A DNA stretch of 64,000 bases from Thermoanaerobacter sp. A7A (GCF_000445185.1 NZ_AVAF01000122.1:1-64000), one strand, 5' to 3'; positions 1 to 9,640 are shown, counted from the stretch's first letter. Program-made: numbers and translations. The notes: generated by a model not told the origin, from the sequence alone.

Positions 1-70
1 TGATTTTCATTAGGTGTTGCATTTAATATTGCAATTTATATAAAATATTCTTTAAAAAGACTGTTTTTTA

Positions 71-99
71 TTGTCATTGAGATTTCATAGTGATATAAT
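71..99 (+). promoter_or_regulatory. sigma-A promoter of secA
   Basis: TTGTCA at 71-76 and a perfect TATAAT at 94-99 are separated by 17 bp. A TG at 91-92 gives an extended -10. It lies 36 bp before the secA start. Nothing else is visible in positions 1-70. Confidence 0.75.
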
Positions 100-134
100 A
101 TATAGTTGATTAATAACCTTAGAAGGTGATAAAA

Positions 135-2828
135 ATGTTGGGCTTAGTTGAAAAAATATTTGGCAGCTACAGTGAAAGAGAAGTTAAGAGATTGGAACCA
201 ATTGCCGATAAGGTTTTGTCATATGAAGATCAAATGGCAAGACTTACGGATGCAGAGCTTAGGGCGAAAACAGATGAATTTAAAAATAGATTGAAAAATG
301 GTGAAACTCTTGATGATATACTTCCCGAGGCTTTTGCGGTGGTAAGAGAGGCCGCTTGGAGAACTCTTAAAATGAAACATTTTAGAGTGCAGGTGATAGG
401 CGGCATTGTCCTTCACCAAGGACGCATTGCTGAAATGAAAACTGGTGAAGGTAAAACCCTTGTCGCGACATTACCTGCATATCTTAATGCTTTAGAGGGC
501 AAAGGAGTTCACATTGTAACTGTCAATGATTACTTGGCAAAAAGAGACCGCGATTGGATGGGCAAGATATACGAGTTTTTGGGGCTGAGCGTTGGAGTAA
601 TACTTCACGATATGGGCCCTGAAGAAAGAAAAAAAGCCTATGCTGCTGATATAACCTATGGAACCAACAACGAATTCGGTTTTGATTATTTAAGAGACAA
701 CATGGTTATATACAAAGAAGACATGGTGCAAAGAGAACTTAATTATGCTATAGTAGACGAGGTAGATAGCATACTGATAGACGAGGCAAGGACTCCTCTT
801 ATCATATCTGGCATAGGCGAAAAATCCACAGATATGTATAAATTAGCTGACAGATTTGTGAGGACTTTGAGAAAAGATGAAGATTATGTAGTTGATGAAA
901 AAGCAAAGGCTGTAAGTTTGACTGAAAAAGGGATAGTTAAGGCAGAAAAATTTTTTGGAATTAAAAACCTTGCTGATATTGAAAATATGGAAATTTCTCA
1001 CCACATTAACCAAGCCTTAAAGGCCCATGCTATAATGAAAAGAGATATAGACTATGTGGTAAAAGATGGTCAAGTCATCATAGTGGACGAATTTACAGGA
1101 AGGCTTATGTTTGGGAGAAGGTACAGTGAAGGCCTCCATCAGGCTATTGAGGCAAAGGAAGGGGTTAAGGTAGAAAGAGAAAGCAAAACTTTAGCCACCA
1201 TAACATTCCAGAATTACTTTAGAATGTATAAAAAATTAGCTGGTATGACAGGTACAGCTCAAACAGAAGAGCAAGAATTTAGGGCTATTTATGGATTAGA
1301 TGTTGTAGTAATACCGACTAATAAGCCGATGATAAGAATAGACCATCCTGATGTGATATACAAAACAGAAGAAGCCAAGTTTAAAGCTGTTGTTGAGGAC
1401 ATTGTAGAACATCATAAAAAAGGTCAGCCTGTTCTAGTTGGTACAATTTCTATTGAAAAATCTGAAAAATTAAGCGCCATGTTAAAGAAAAGAGGGATAC
1501 CTCATCAAGTATTAAATGCAAAGTACCATGAAAAAGAAGCAGAGATAATAGCACAGGCAGGAAGAAAAGGAGCAGTTACAATTGCTACAAACATGGCAGG
1601 CCGTGGTACTGATATCCTTTTAGGAGGTAATCCTGAATTTATAGCTAAGAAAAAGATGCTTGAGGAGGGCTACTCAAAAGAAATTATTAACGAAGCTGCA
1701 GGATATGGCCCTGTTTCAGGCGAGGAAGTTAAAAAAGCCCGCGAGAGATATTTTGAGCTTCTTGAAGAGGCGAAAAAAGAGACTGAAAAAGAACACGATG
1801 AGGTTGTAAAGCTGGGTGGGCTTTACATTATAGGTACTGAAAGGCACGAAGCTAGGAGAATAGACAATCAGTTGAGAGGACGTGCAGGCCGTCAAGGTGA
1901 CCCAGGAGAATCAAGATTTTATATATCTTTAGAAGACGACCTGATGAGACTTTTTGGCTCAGAAAGAGTAAAGAACATGATGGACAGTCTGGGAATTGAT
2001 GATGACCAGCCCATAGAGCATAAGATTTTGACAAAACAAATAGAGCAGGCCCAGAAAAAGGTAGAGGGTATAAACTTTGACACTAGAAAACACGTTTTGC
2101 AGTATGACGATGTAATGAACAAACAAAGAGAGATAATATATGCCCAAAGGAGAAAGGTACTTGAAGGTGAAAACTTAAAAGAGTCTATTCTTGAGATGGT
2201 AAAAAGTATAATAGAGAGAAATGTTGAGATATATACTGCAGGAAGTAAGTATCCTGAGGAATGGGATATAAAAGGGCTTTTAGACCATCTTTACGACATG
2301 TTCCTTGAAAAAGACAGCGTGGTTATTGATGTTGATATAGATAGGCTTGACAAAGAGGTTTTGACTGACATAATATATGAAGAGGCAGTAAGACAGTATG
2401 AGAAAAAAGAGGCAGAAATTGGTCCAGAACAAATGAGGGAAATCGAAAGAATAGTTCTTTTAAGAGTTGTAGATACTAAGTGGATGGACCACATAGACGA
2501 AATGGACCAATTGCGTCAAGGCATAGGCTTAAGAGCTTATGGACAGGTAGACCCTCTTATTGAGTACAAAAAAATAGCTTTTGATATGTTTGAAGACTTG
2601 ATACAAAGCATACAAGAGGATACTGTTAAATTCTTGTATCACATTCAAATTAATAAAGACAATATGATTCAAAGAGAACAGGTGGCGAAACCTATTTCCA
2701 CTAATGTAGACGCAGAAGAGAAAAAACAGCCAGTTGTTAAAGGCAAAAAAGTTGGCAGAAATGACCCATGTCCTTGTGGCAGTGGTAAAAAATATAAAAA
2801 ATGTTGTGGTGCCAATATAAAATACTAA
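135..2828 (+). CDS. secA: Preprotein translocase ATPase SecA
   Basis: SecA is the ATP-driven motor that pushes preproteins through SecYEG at the membrane. The 897-residue product has the DEAD-like motor with Walker A ([11 protein letters not shown], about residues 98-108) and Walker B ([11 protein letters not shown]), the second helicase half with the [11 protein letters not shown] motif, and the C-terminal zinc-binding tail [13 protein letters not shown]. Length matches a full SecA. I start at ATG 135 because AGAAGGTGAT sits directly before it; an in-frame GTG at 126 overlaps that ribosome site. prfB follows after 16 bp, an arrangement common in Firmicutes. Confidence 0.97.
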   Translation: MLGLVEKIFGSYSEREVKRLEPIADKVLSYEDQMARLTDAELRAKTDEFKNRLKNGETLDDILPEAFAVVREAAWRTLKMKHFRVQVIGGIVLHQGRIAEMKTGEGKTLVATLPAYLNALEGKGVHIVTVNDYLAKRDRDWMGKIYEFLGLSVGVILHDMGPEERKKAYAADITYGTNNEFGFDYLRDNMVIYKEDMVQRELNYAIVDEVDSILIDEARTPLIISGIGEKSTDMYKLADRFVRTLRKDEDYVVDEKAKAVSLTEKGIVKAEKFFGIKNLADIENMEISHHINQALKAHAIMKRDIDYVVKDGQVIIVDEFTGRLMFGRRYSEGLHQAIEAKEGVKVERESKTLATITFQNYFRMYKKLAGMTGTAQTEEQEFRAIYGLDVVVIPTNKPMIRIDHPDVIYKTEEAKFKAVVEDIVEHHKKGQPVLVGTISIEKSEKLSAMLKKRGIPHQVLNAKYHEKEAEIIAQAGRKGAVTIATNMAGRGTDILLGGNPEFIAKKKMLEEGYSKEIINEAAGYGPVSGEEVKKARERYFELLEEAKKETEKEHDEVVKLGGLYIIGTERHEARRIDNQLRGRAGRQGDPGESRFYISLEDDLMRLFGSERVKNMMDSLGIDDDQPIEHKILTKQIEQAQKKVEGINFDTRKHVLQYDDVMNKQREIIYAQRRKVLEGENLKESILEMVKSIIERNVEIYTAGSKYPEEWDIKGLLDHLYDMFLEKDSVVIDVDIDRLDKEVLTDIIYEEAVRQYEKKEAEIGPEQMREIERIVLLRVVDTKWMDHIDEMDQLRQGIGLRAYGQVDPLIEYKKIAFDMFEDLIQSIQEDTVKFLYHIQINKDNMIQREQVAKPISTNVDAEEKKQPVVKGKKVGRNDPCPCGSGKKYKKCCGANIKY

Positions 2829-2844
2829 AAAGGAGAGATGCGGT

Positions 2845-3952
2845 TTGTTGCAAGACTACAAAGCAGAAGTTTCAAACATGATTGAAGAAATAAAAGAAAT
2901 GGGGGTTTCTCTTTGACATAGAAAGTGTCAAAAGAGAAATAGAAGAAATAGACAAAAAGATGTCTGATCCTGCTTTTTGGAGCGATATAAAAAAGTCACA
3001 GGAATTAGCTAAAAAACAAAAAGCCTTAAAAGAACTTTTAGAAGAGTACAATTCTCTTGTGTCAAAATGGGAAGACTTAAATACACTTATTGAATTGGGT
3101 TTAGAAGAAGGGGATGAGTCGATAACTGATGAAGTAGACAAGGAATACAAAGAGCTCAAGAAAAAGTTAGAGGATTTAAAGATAAAAACCCTATTAAATG
3201 GCCCCTATGATAAAAACAATGCCATACTTTCTATTCATGCAGGCTCAGGTGGTACAGAGGCTCAAGACTGGGCGGAGATGTTACTTCGCATGTATACAAG
3301 ATGGGCTAATGACAAAGGTTTTGAAGTAGAAACCCTTGACTATTTGCAAGGAGAAGAAGCAGGAATAAAAAGTGTCACTCTTATGATAAAAGGGCCTTTT
3401 GCCTATGGATATCTTAAATCAGAGGCGGGTGTTCACCGCCTTGTGAGGATATCTCCTTTTGATGCGGCAGGTAGAAGGCATACTTCATTTGCACTTGTGG
3501 AAGTACTTCCTGAATTAGAAAATGATATTGAAGTGGAAATAAGGCCTGAGGATTTAAAAATTGACACTTATAGGGCTTCGGGTGCGGGAGGACAGTATGT
3601 AAATAAGACGGAGTCTGCTGTAAGGATTACTCACCTTCCAACAGGCATAGTGGTTTCATGTCAAAGTGAAAGGTCTCAGATTTCAAACAGAGAGACTGCC
3701 ATGAAAATGCTTAAAGCTAAACTTTTGGACCTCATGATGAAAGAGAAGAAAGAAAAAATCGAAGACTTAAAAGGAGAGCACAGAGAGGCGGCATGGGGCA
3801 ACCAAATAAGGTCGTATGTCTTCCAGCCTTATACCCTTGTTAAAGACCACAGGACAAATTACGAAGTGGGAAATGTTCAGGCAGTGATGGATGGAGAAAT
3901 AGACGGTTTCATAAATGCTTATCTCAAACAGAAATCCCAGGGGATATCCTAA
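2845..3952 (+). CDS. prfB: Peptide chain release factor 2 (programmed +1 frameshift)
   Basis: RF2 releases peptides at UGA and UAA. The gene is in two frames: a 23-codon opening from TTG 2845 (AGGAG at 2831-2835) ends at TGA 2914-2916, and skipping T2914 joins it to the long frame that begins DIESVKREIEEID and runs to TAA 3950-3952, giving 368 residues. The body has the GGQ loop (RASGAGGQYVNKTESAVRI) and the SPF recognition motif (RISPFDAAGRRHTSF) diagnostic of RF2. The in-frame UGA makes synthesis self-limiting, the classical autoregulation of this family. A sequencing error is unlikely because the slip site is canonical. Confidence 0.96.
2901..2917 (+). promoter_or_regulatory. prfB recoding site
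   Basis: A GGGGG run at 2901-2905 acts as an internal Shine-Dalgarno-like element, followed by slip codon CTT (2911-2913), stop TGA and C. The slip codon and TGA-C context are canonical. The gap between the G run and CTT is 5 nt, against 3 nt in the E. coli site. Confidence 0.9.
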
Positions 3953-4255
3953 GCAGGTATCCCTTTCAGACTGTGGACAAAGTCTTTATGATATGTTGGC
4001 ATTTTGCATAAGTGAGTGACTTAACAGAGCAGTAACTAAACTTAGCGAGACTGAGAGGCGAAAGCGGGGCCGAAGCCAAGGATGGCGGAGGCGGGCACCT
4101 GAGGCACGGATGCCGAATGTGCCCGGAACCCCGCTTGAGCCCGAGGTCGAGCGCCAGTTTAGTCTGCGATGTTACTGGAGAGAACGATGCAAAATGCCAA
4201 CAAAAATAGAGCTTTGTCAACAAACCAAAGGGATATCTTAAAAAGGTATCCCTTT
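3941..4255 (+). repeat. GC-rich foldback element bracketed by a duplicated terminator
   Basis: A 263-bp insert (3967-4229) lies between two 26-bp direct repeats (3941-3966 and 4230-4255, 23 of 26 identical) that each form a GGGATA/TATCCC hairpin. Inside, 4061-4160 has 68 G/C of 100, far above its surroundings. Nested complementary arms are exact: 3995-4009 with 4187-4201 (15 bp), GACAAAG 3976-3982 with 4212-4218, CAGTAAC with GTTACTG, ACTAAACT with AGTTTAGT, AGCGGGG with CCCCGCT and GGGCAC with GTGCCC, plus two tetraloop hairpins (GCCA-AGGA-TGGC, GGCA-CGGA-TGCC). It has no convincing coding frame. It may be a mobile structured RNA or a MITE-like foldback. Confidence 0.8.
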
Positions 4256-4262
4256 AAATTTA
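4227..4262 (+). terminator. Terminator hairpin downstream of prfB
   Basis: AAAGGGATA (4227-4235) pairs with TATCCCTTT (4247-4255). The tail is A/T rich but not a pure T run. The shorter copy at 3941-3966, overlapping the prfB stop, is probably the original or duplicated terminator. Confidence 0.6.
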
Positions 4263-4281
4263 TGTGAGAAAGGGGTAAGTT

Positions 4282-6420
4282 ATGGATAGAGTAAAAGAAA
4301 CATTAAAAAAAGAATTTAATCTTAAAGACTTTCAAGTGGAAAATACAATAAAGCTTATTGATGAAGGAAATACAATTCCTTTTATTGCAAGGTACAGGAA
4401 AGAAGCAACAGGAAGTTTGTCAGATGAGGTTTTAAGAAATTTTTATGACCGACTTACATATTTGAGAAACCTTGAAGAGAAGAAACAGGATACTATAAGG
4501 TTAATTGATGAACAGGGAAAACTGACAGAGGAGATAAAAGCAAAAATAGAAAATGCTACAACTTTACAAGAGGTGGAGGACATATACAGGCCTTTTAGGC
4601 CAAAAAGAAGGACAAGGGCGACCATTGCGAAAGAAAAAGGCTTGGAACCTCTTGCAAAGGTTATTTCTTCAAATGAGGTAACAGATGGGGATGTAGAGGA
4701 ATACGCAAAGCCTTATCTTAATGAAAATGTTCCAACAGTTGAAGAAGCATACCAAGGGGCAATGGATATAATTGCAGAGGATATATCTGATGACGCTGAT
4801 ATAAGAAAATACATAAGAAGTTTTACGTGGAATAACGGAATTATAGTGACACAGGCGTTAAAACAAGAAAGGTCTCCCTATGAGATGTATTATGACTATA
4901 AAGAAGCTGTAAAGACAATACCGCCTCATAGAATACTGGCGATAAATAGGGCAGAAAGGGAAAAATACATATCTGTAAAAATTGAGATAGATAGTGAAAG
5001 GATAATAAATAGGCTTATAGAATCAAAAGTAAATAAAGCTTCAATATTTGCAGAGTATTATAAGAAGGCAATTGAAGATTCCTATAAAAGGCTTATTGCT
5101 CCTTCAATAGAGAGGGAAATAAGGAATACTCTTACGGAAAAAGCAGAAGAAAAGGCAATAATAGTTTTTAAAGAAAATCTAAAAAGTCTTTTACTCCAGC
5201 CGCCAATAAAAGGACACGTTGTTATGGGATTCGACCCAGCGTATAGGACAGGGTGCAAGATTGCCATTGTGGATGAAACGGGAAAACTTTTGGATACTGC
5301 AACAATCTACCCTACTCCTCCTCAAAATGATTTTGAAAATTCTAAAAAGGTTTTAAAAGAGTTAATAGAAAAATACAATGTCACTTTAATCGCTTTGGGA
5401 AATGGAACTGCTTCAAGAGAGAGTGAAATGTTTATAGCAGAGCTTATAAAAGAACTTTCAAGAGAAGTAAAATATGTGATAGTGAATGAAGCAGGGGCAT
5501 CAGTCTATTCTGCTTCTCCAATAGGTACAGAGGAATTTCCTGATATAAACGTAAGTTTAAGAGGAGCTATTTCACTGGCAAGAAGGCTTCAAGACCCATT
5601 GGCAGAGCTTGTGAAAATTGATCCCAAGTCCATCGGGGTAGGACAGTATCAACACGATGTAGACCAGAAAAAACTGGGAGATGCTTTAAACGGTGTTGTA
5701 GAAGATTGTGTAAACAGCGTAGGAGTTGATTTAAACACTGCATCAGTATCCTTATTAAAATACGTTTCAGGAATAAATGCTGCTATCGCCAAGAATATTG
5801 TAGAATATAGAAATCAAATAGGGAAATTTACAAATAGGGAGCAGCTTAAAAATGTAAAAAGGTTAGGAGATACTACTTTTACACAATGTGCGGGTTTTTT
5901 GAGAATTTTGGACGGTGACAATATCTTTGACTCAACAGCAGTTCACCCAGAGCGTTACGAAACCTTAGAAAAACTTTTGAAAAAATTTGGATATGAGAAA
6001 GAAAAACTAGATAGAAAAAAGTTAAAAGATTTTGCTAATTCTCTAGAAGAATACGGATTAGAGAGGATTTCAGAGGAATACGATATAGGACTTCCTACTC
6101 TTTATGATATAGTTTCAGAGCTTAAAAAACCTGGAAGAGATCCCAGAGAGGATTTGCCTAAGCCAATTTTGAGGTCTGATGTAATGACTATAAATGAGCT
6201 AAAACCAGGCATGGAGCTTATGGGAACAGTTAGAAATGTCACTGATTTTGGCTGCTTTGTAGATATAGGGGTTCATACTGATGGGCTTGTCCACATTTCT
6301 GAGATGTCTCAAAACTACATAAAACATCCTCTTGATGTGGTTTCAGTGGGAGACATTGTAAAAGTGAGAGTTTTAAGTGTTGACATTGAGAGAAATAGAA
6401 TTTCTCTTTCAATGAAATAA
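4282..6420 (+). CDS. tex: Tex-family S1 RNA-binding protein
   Basis: Tex is a nucleic-acid-binding protein linked to transcription in many bacteria. The 712-residue product shows the family order: N-terminal helical Tex domain (FIARYRKEATG, VEDIYRPFRPKRRTRA), a YqgF/RuvC-like segment (MGFDPAYRTGCKIAIVDETG), helix-hairpin-helix motifs (about residues 490-560) and a C-terminal S1 domain (GMELMGTVRNVTDFGCFVDIG). Start ATG 4282 follows AAAGGGG. It stands alone between the folded repeat and an AT-only hairpin (6423-6451) that may end it. Confidence 0.95.
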   Translation: MDRVKETLKKEFNLKDFQVENTIKLIDEGNTIPFIARYRKEATGSLSDEVLRNFYDRLTYLRNLEEKKQDTIRLIDEQGKLTEEIKAKIENATTLQEVEDIYRPFRPKRRTRATIAKEKGLEPLAKVISSNEVTDGDVEEYAKPYLNENVPTVEEAYQGAMDIIAEDISDDADIRKYIRSFTWNNGIIVTQALKQERSPYEMYYDYKEAVKTIPPHRILAINRAEREKYISVKIEIDSERIINRLIESKVNKASIFAEYYKKAIEDSYKRLIAPSIEREIRNTLTEKAEEKAIIVFKENLKSLLLQPPIKGHVVMGFDPAYRTGCKIAIVDETGKLLDTATIYPTPPQNDFENSKKVLKELIEKYNVTLIALGNGTASRESEMFIAELIKELSREVKYVIVNEAGASVYSASPIGTEEFPDINVSLRGAISLARRLQDPLAELVKIDPKSIGVGQYQHDVDQKKLGDALNGVVEDCVNSVGVDLNTASVSLLKYVSGINAAIAKNIVEYRNQIGKFTNREQLKNVKRLGDTTFTQCAGFLRILDGDNIFDSTAVHPERYETLEKLLKKFGYEKEKLDRKKLKDFANSLEEYGLERISEEYDIGLPTLYDIVSELKKPGRDPREDLPKPILRSDVMTINELKPGMELMGTVRNVTDFGCFVDIGVHTDGLVHISEMSQNYIKHPLDVVSVGDIVKVRVLSVDIERNRISLSMK

Positions 6421-6454
6421 AAAAATTTTTAATTAGTACCCCCTAAAAATTTAT

Positions 6455-6510
6455 TTCTTCCTCCGAAATTATATAGTGAAAATAAGGTAAATCAAACAAA
6501 GGAGGAAGAA
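6455..6510 (+). promoter_or_regulatory. Inverted repeat that could mask a ribosome site
   Basis: TTCTTCCTCC (6455-6464) is an exact complement of GGAGGAAGAA (6501-6510), which contains the ribosome-binding site of the gene starting at 6515. If the transcript includes the left arm, a 10-bp helix with a 36-nt loop would hide the ribosome site. The promoter is not clear, so the role is inferred. Confidence 0.4.
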
Positions 6511-6514
6511 GAGT

Positions 6515-7189
6515 ATGAAGAAAATATTAGCTTTTGTGCTTATGGGGTTACTCGTTTTTTCTTCTGCTTTAACAGTCTATGCAAAGCCAGATAAGGCGAA
6601 ACATGAGCTAAAAATTAAAACAGAAACTAAATTAGAGGCAAAAGGAGAAACTAAAAATAAGGTAGAAGTCCAAACGCAGACAAAATTAGAAGCTAGCGTG
6701 AAAGCTAAGGAATTTAAAGGTAAGGTATTTGTCAACAAAAAAGAGATTAAATTTGACGACGTACCTCCAGTGATAAAAGATGAAAGAACATTAATTCCTG
6801 TACGAGCTGTAATGAACGGCTTGGGAGCAAAAGTGGATTGGGATCGAGAGACTAAGACGGTTACTATTACAAAAGGCGATACAACAATTCAACTTGTTTT
6901 AGGTGAAACAAAAGTTTTAGTAAACGGTAAAGAATATACTTTAGACGTTCCGGCAATGGAAATAAGTAATAGAACATTTGTGCCAGTTAGATTTATATCT
7001 GAGATTTTAGGGGGAAAAGTAAATTACGATAAAGAAACAGGAGATATAGAAATTGAAGAAGAGAATCAAACGGAAATAGAAAATAATTCTGAGGAAAGTA
7101 CAGTATCTCAGGATGTGTACGCAAATACAAATGAGACAGTCACAAACAGTGTATACGGCACCGATGAAGAAGTAGAGGGAAATGATTAA
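6515..7189 (+). CDS. Secreted copper amine oxidase N-terminal (stalk) domain protein
   Basis: The 224-residue product opens with a signal peptide (MKKILAFVLMGLLVFSSAL, probable cut after VYA). A Lys/Glu/Thr-rich linker of about 45 residues follows. Then comes the stalk domain (about residues 70-190) with its two hallmark repeats, RTLIPVRAVMNGLGAKVDWD and RTFVPVRFISEILGGKVNYD. The tail is acidic and Asn/Thr rich. Such domains occur on exported proteins of anaerobic Firmicutes, often at the cell wall; no enzyme domain is attached, so a structural or adhesive role is a guess. Start ATG 6515 follows AAAGGAGG. A strong terminator follows the gene. Confidence 0.85.
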   Translation: MKKILAFVLMGLLVFSSALTVYAKPDKAKHELKIKTETKLEAKGETKNKVEVQTQTKLEASVKAKEFKGKVFVNKKEIKFDDVPPVIKDERTLIPVRAVMNGLGAKVDWDRETKTVTITKGDTTIQLVLGETKVLVNGKEYTLDVPAMEISNRTFVPVRFISEILGGKVNYDKETGDIEIEEENQTEIENNSEESTVSQDVYANTNETVTNSVYGTDEEVEGND

Positions 7190-7215
7190 AAAATACATAG
7201 GCAATTGGATGTTGC

Positions 7216-7245
7216 AAAACCGGCAGTAAAATGCCGGTTTTTTGT
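7216..7245 (+). terminator. Rho-independent terminator
   Basis: AAAACCGGCA (7216-7225) pairs with TGCCGGTTTT (7232-7241), followed by T residues. Confidence 0.9.
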
Positions 7246-7261
7246 ATAGACAGTGCTTTTA

Positions 7262-7290
7262 TTGACATGGCTTTGAATGAATCCTATAAT
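7262..7290 (+). promoter_or_regulatory. Consensus sigma-A promoter
   Basis: TTGACA (7262-7267) and TATAAT (7285-7290) are both perfect and 17 bp apart, so the two genes downstream should be well expressed in growing cells. Confidence 0.9.
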
Positions 7291-7331
7291 AAAATTACAA
7301 ACATAGGACCGTAAGAAAACGGGGGAGAAAA

Positions 7332-7607
7332 ATGTCAAAAGCCAAATGGGTTGGAGGTAATAAAGGTAAAGTCGGATTTATCTTTAGTGTTTTTGGCCCG
7401 GGCTCTCAAAATGCTATTAAAAGGTCTATTAAAAAAATTATTATGTATGGCATAGGGACAGGGCTTATGTTAGGAGCAGGGAAAAAGTATGGAAAACGCT
7501 TGTTACCTTTTGTACGTGGAAAGGGAAGAAAATATTTGAATTATGCTGGTAGGGATGTTTCGCAACTTTACGATTATTTTGTAAAAAGAAAAAAGAGAAA
7601 TGGATAA
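7332..7607 (+). CDS. Small basic protein of unknown function
   Basis: I do not recognise this 91-residue protein. It is rich in Lys, Arg and Gly with one mildly hydrophobic stretch (IIMYGIGTGLMLGAG, about residues 36-50) that could be a membrane-associated helix, and a very basic C-terminus. The start ATG 7332 follows GGGGGAGAA and a consensus promoter. Its end abuts the VTT membrane protein gene, so the two are probably co-transcribed. Confidence 0.75.
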   Translation: MSKAKWVGGNKGKVGFIFSVFGPGSQNAIKRSIKKIIMYGIGTGLMLGAGKKYGKRLLPFVRGKGRKYLNYAGRDVSQLYDYFVKRKKRNG

Positions 7608-7626
7608 AAAATTGAGGTGTAAATGG

Positions 7627-8307
7627 ATGAAAATGCACAAAACTTATGTAATAAATTTATTTTTAGTAGTCATTTTTGCCATTACCCTAGTGGTTGTTAT
7701 GGCAACTTTTGGAAGGAATTTTGTTTTGTTAATTGACAACCCTTATGAATTTAGGCAGTGGATACACAGCTTTGGTAAGTTTAGTGTTATTGTATTTATA
7801 GGAGTTCAAATACTTCAAGTAGTTATATTTGCCATACCGGGAGAAGTAGTGCAAATTGCAGGGGGATACCTTTTTGGGACTTTTTTAGGCACTTTATATT
7901 CTGTCATAGGTATTACTATAGGTTCTCTTATTTGCTTTTTGATAGCGAGAGTTTTGGGTTATAATTTTGTGAGAAGTATTGTTTCAGAGGAAAATTTGAA
8001 AAAATTTGATTATATTATAAACAATCCTAAAGGAGAAACTATTCTTTTTTTGTTGTTTTTTATACCTGGAATGCCTAAAGATGCCCTTTCCTACATTGCA
8101 GGAATTACACCGGTTAAGTTTTACAATTTTTTCATCATTACTCTTTTTGCGAGACTTCCAGGCATATTTTTTTCTGCCTATATAGGGGCAAATTTGGGGA
8201 ATAAAAATTACTTTATGGCAGGAATCGTTGCAATTATCGCAGTATTATTGTTTTTAATAGGGGTTTATAAAAAAGATGTCATAATGGAAAAATTAAAAAA
8301 ACTTTAA
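7627..8307 (+). CDS. TVP38/TMEM64 (VTT-domain) membrane protein
   Basis: This is a 226-residue polytopic membrane protein of the SNARE-associated (DedA-like) superfamily. It has an N-terminal helix, the VTT core (about residues 65-185) with GEVVQIAGGYLFGTFLGT and the FFIPGMPKDALSYIAGI motif typical of the TVP38 branch, and a C-terminal helix. Relatives are implicated in lipid flipping or membrane homeostasis; the substrate here cannot be read. ATG 7627 is chosen because GAGGTG (7614-7619) precedes it by 7 nt, while the in-frame ATG at 7600 has no ribosome site. Confidence 0.85.
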   Translation: MKMHKTYVINLFLVVIFAITLVVVMATFGRNFVLLIDNPYEFRQWIHSFGKFSVIVFIGVQILQVVIFAIPGEVVQIAGGYLFGTFLGTLYSVIGITIGSLICFLIARVLGYNFVRSIVSEENLKKFDYIINNPKGETILFLLFFIPGMPKDALSYIAGITPVKFYNFFIITLFARLPGIFFSAYIGANLGNKNYFMAGIVAIIAVLLFLIGVYKKDVIMEKLKKL

Positions 8308-8391
8308 AAAAGTAAGGTTTGACGTGGTTGAACAGAAAAGTTTAGTGAATATGTTTTGTAAAGATAATGATTTCATAAAATTGTTTCATTG

Positions 8392-8400
8392 TGCTATAAT
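8392..8400 (+). promoter_or_regulatory. Extended -10 promoter of the amidohydrolase gene
   Basis: TGC-TATAAT at 8392-8400 is an extended -10 with a perfect hexamer; the -35 region (about 8372-8377) is poor. It lies 32 bp before ATG 8433. Confidence 0.6.
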
Positions 8401-8432
8401 GTTAATATATAATGAATTCAGGGGGGAATTAT

Positions 8433-9584
8433 ATGTACTTATTAAAAGGTGGGAAAATCCTGACAATGGCCGGCAAAATTTATGAAAAAGGAGATGTACT
8501 CATTGACAATGGAAAAATTGTTGATGTTGGAGAAGATTTAATTGCTCCTTTAGATGCAGAAGTGATTGATGTACAAGGCTTAACTGTTATGCCTGGTTTG
8601 ATTGATGCTCATTGCCATCTTGGAATGTGGGAAAATGCTATGGGATTTGAAGGAGCAGATGGAAATGAAGCGACAGACCCTATAACTCCGCAACTTAGGG
8701 CAATTGATGGAATAAATCCAATGGATAAATATTTTGAAGAGGCTTATCAAGCAGGGGTTACGACAGTTGCGACAGGTCCTGGCAGTGCTAATGTTATAGG
8801 AGGACAGTTTGCAATTATAAAAACTTATGGTAAAAGAATAGATGATATGATAGTAAAAGAACCAGCAGCGATAAAAGTCGCTTTTGGTGAAAATCCTAAA
8901 TCCGTTTACCATGAGCAGCATAAAATGCCTTCAACTAGAATGGCGGTTGCGGCTCTTTTAAGGCAAGAGCTTATAAAAGCTCAGGAGTACATGGAAAAGA
9001 TGGAGCATGCAGAGGAAGACAAAAAGCCTGAAAGGGACTTAGGTCTTGAAGCATTGGTAAAAGTATTAAAGAGAGAAATTCCACTGAAAGCTCATGCTCA
9101 TAGAGCAGATGATATTTTTACAGCTTTAAGAATTGCAAAAGAATTTAATGTAGATATAACCATTGACCATTGTACTGATGGCCATTTAATTGTTGATGAA
9201 TTGGTGAAAGAAAATGCTAAAGTTATTGTGGGACCTTCATTGTCTGAAAGGTCAAAGATTGAGCTTGTAAATCTAAGCTTTAAGACAGCAGGTATTCTTT
9301 CAAAAGCAGGACTTACAGTTGCGATAATGACAGACCACCCTGTAATACCTCTCAATTACTTGCCTCTATGTGCTGCTTTAGCTGTAAAGGATGGTATGGA
9401 TGAAATGGAGGCTTTAAAAGCCATCACCATAAACCCTGCGAAAATTTTAGGAGTTGACGACAGGGTGGGAAGCATTGAAAAAGGGAAAGACGCTGATATT
9501 GTAGTCTTTGATGGAGATCCATTGGAAGTGAAGACAAGGACAAAATATGTATTTATTAATGGGAAATTAGTACATAAAGCATAA
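8433..9584 (+). CDS. Amidohydrolase family protein (imidazolonepropionase-like)
   Basis: This is a 383-residue cytoplasmic metal-dependent hydrolase. The amidohydrolase metal ligands are visible: the first-strand motif GLIDAHCHLG, later single histidines (LKAHAHRADD, ITIDHCTDGH) and the late Asp (IMTDHPVIPL). The C-terminus has the usual EKGKDADIVVFDGDPLE. It resembles the imidazolonepropionase-like group, often acting on cyclic amides or dipeptides; the substrate is unknown. ATG 8433 follows GGGGGGAA; the in-frame ATG at 8412 lies upstream of that site. The gene stands alone between its own promoter and terminator. Confidence 0.88.
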   Translation: MYLLKGGKILTMAGKIYEKGDVLIDNGKIVDVGEDLIAPLDAEVIDVQGLTVMPGLIDAHCHLGMWENAMGFEGADGNEATDPITPQLRAIDGINPMDKYFEEAYQAGVTTVATGPGSANVIGGQFAIIKTYGKRIDDMIVKEPAAIKVAFGENPKSVYHEQHKMPSTRMAVAALLRQELIKAQEYMEKMEHAEEDKKPERDLGLEALVKVLKREIPLKAHAHRADDIFTALRIAKEFNVDITIDHCTDGHLIVDELVKENAKVIVGPSLSERSKIELVNLSFKTAGILSKAGLTVAIMTDHPVIPLNYLPLCAALAVKDGMDEMEALKAITINPAKILGVDDRVGSIEKGKDADIVVFDGDPLEVKTRTKYVFINGKLVHKA

Positions 9585-9592
9585 ACTGTCAT

Positions 9593-9640
9593 GGGGCTAT
9601 TTATTTAGAGGAGTCTGAATAAATAGCCTCATAATTTTTT
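9593..9640 (+). terminator. Rho-independent terminator
   Basis: GGGGCTATTTATT (from 9593) pairs with AATAAATAGCCTC (to 9630), followed by ATAATTTTTT. Confidence 0.85.

Noticed and set aside
3966-4223. 85-residue minus-strand open frame across the GC-rich element
   Set aside because: It has no ribosome site, an odd Pro/Ser-rich composition and exactly follows the inverted-repeat structure; RNA or DNA foldback explains it better.
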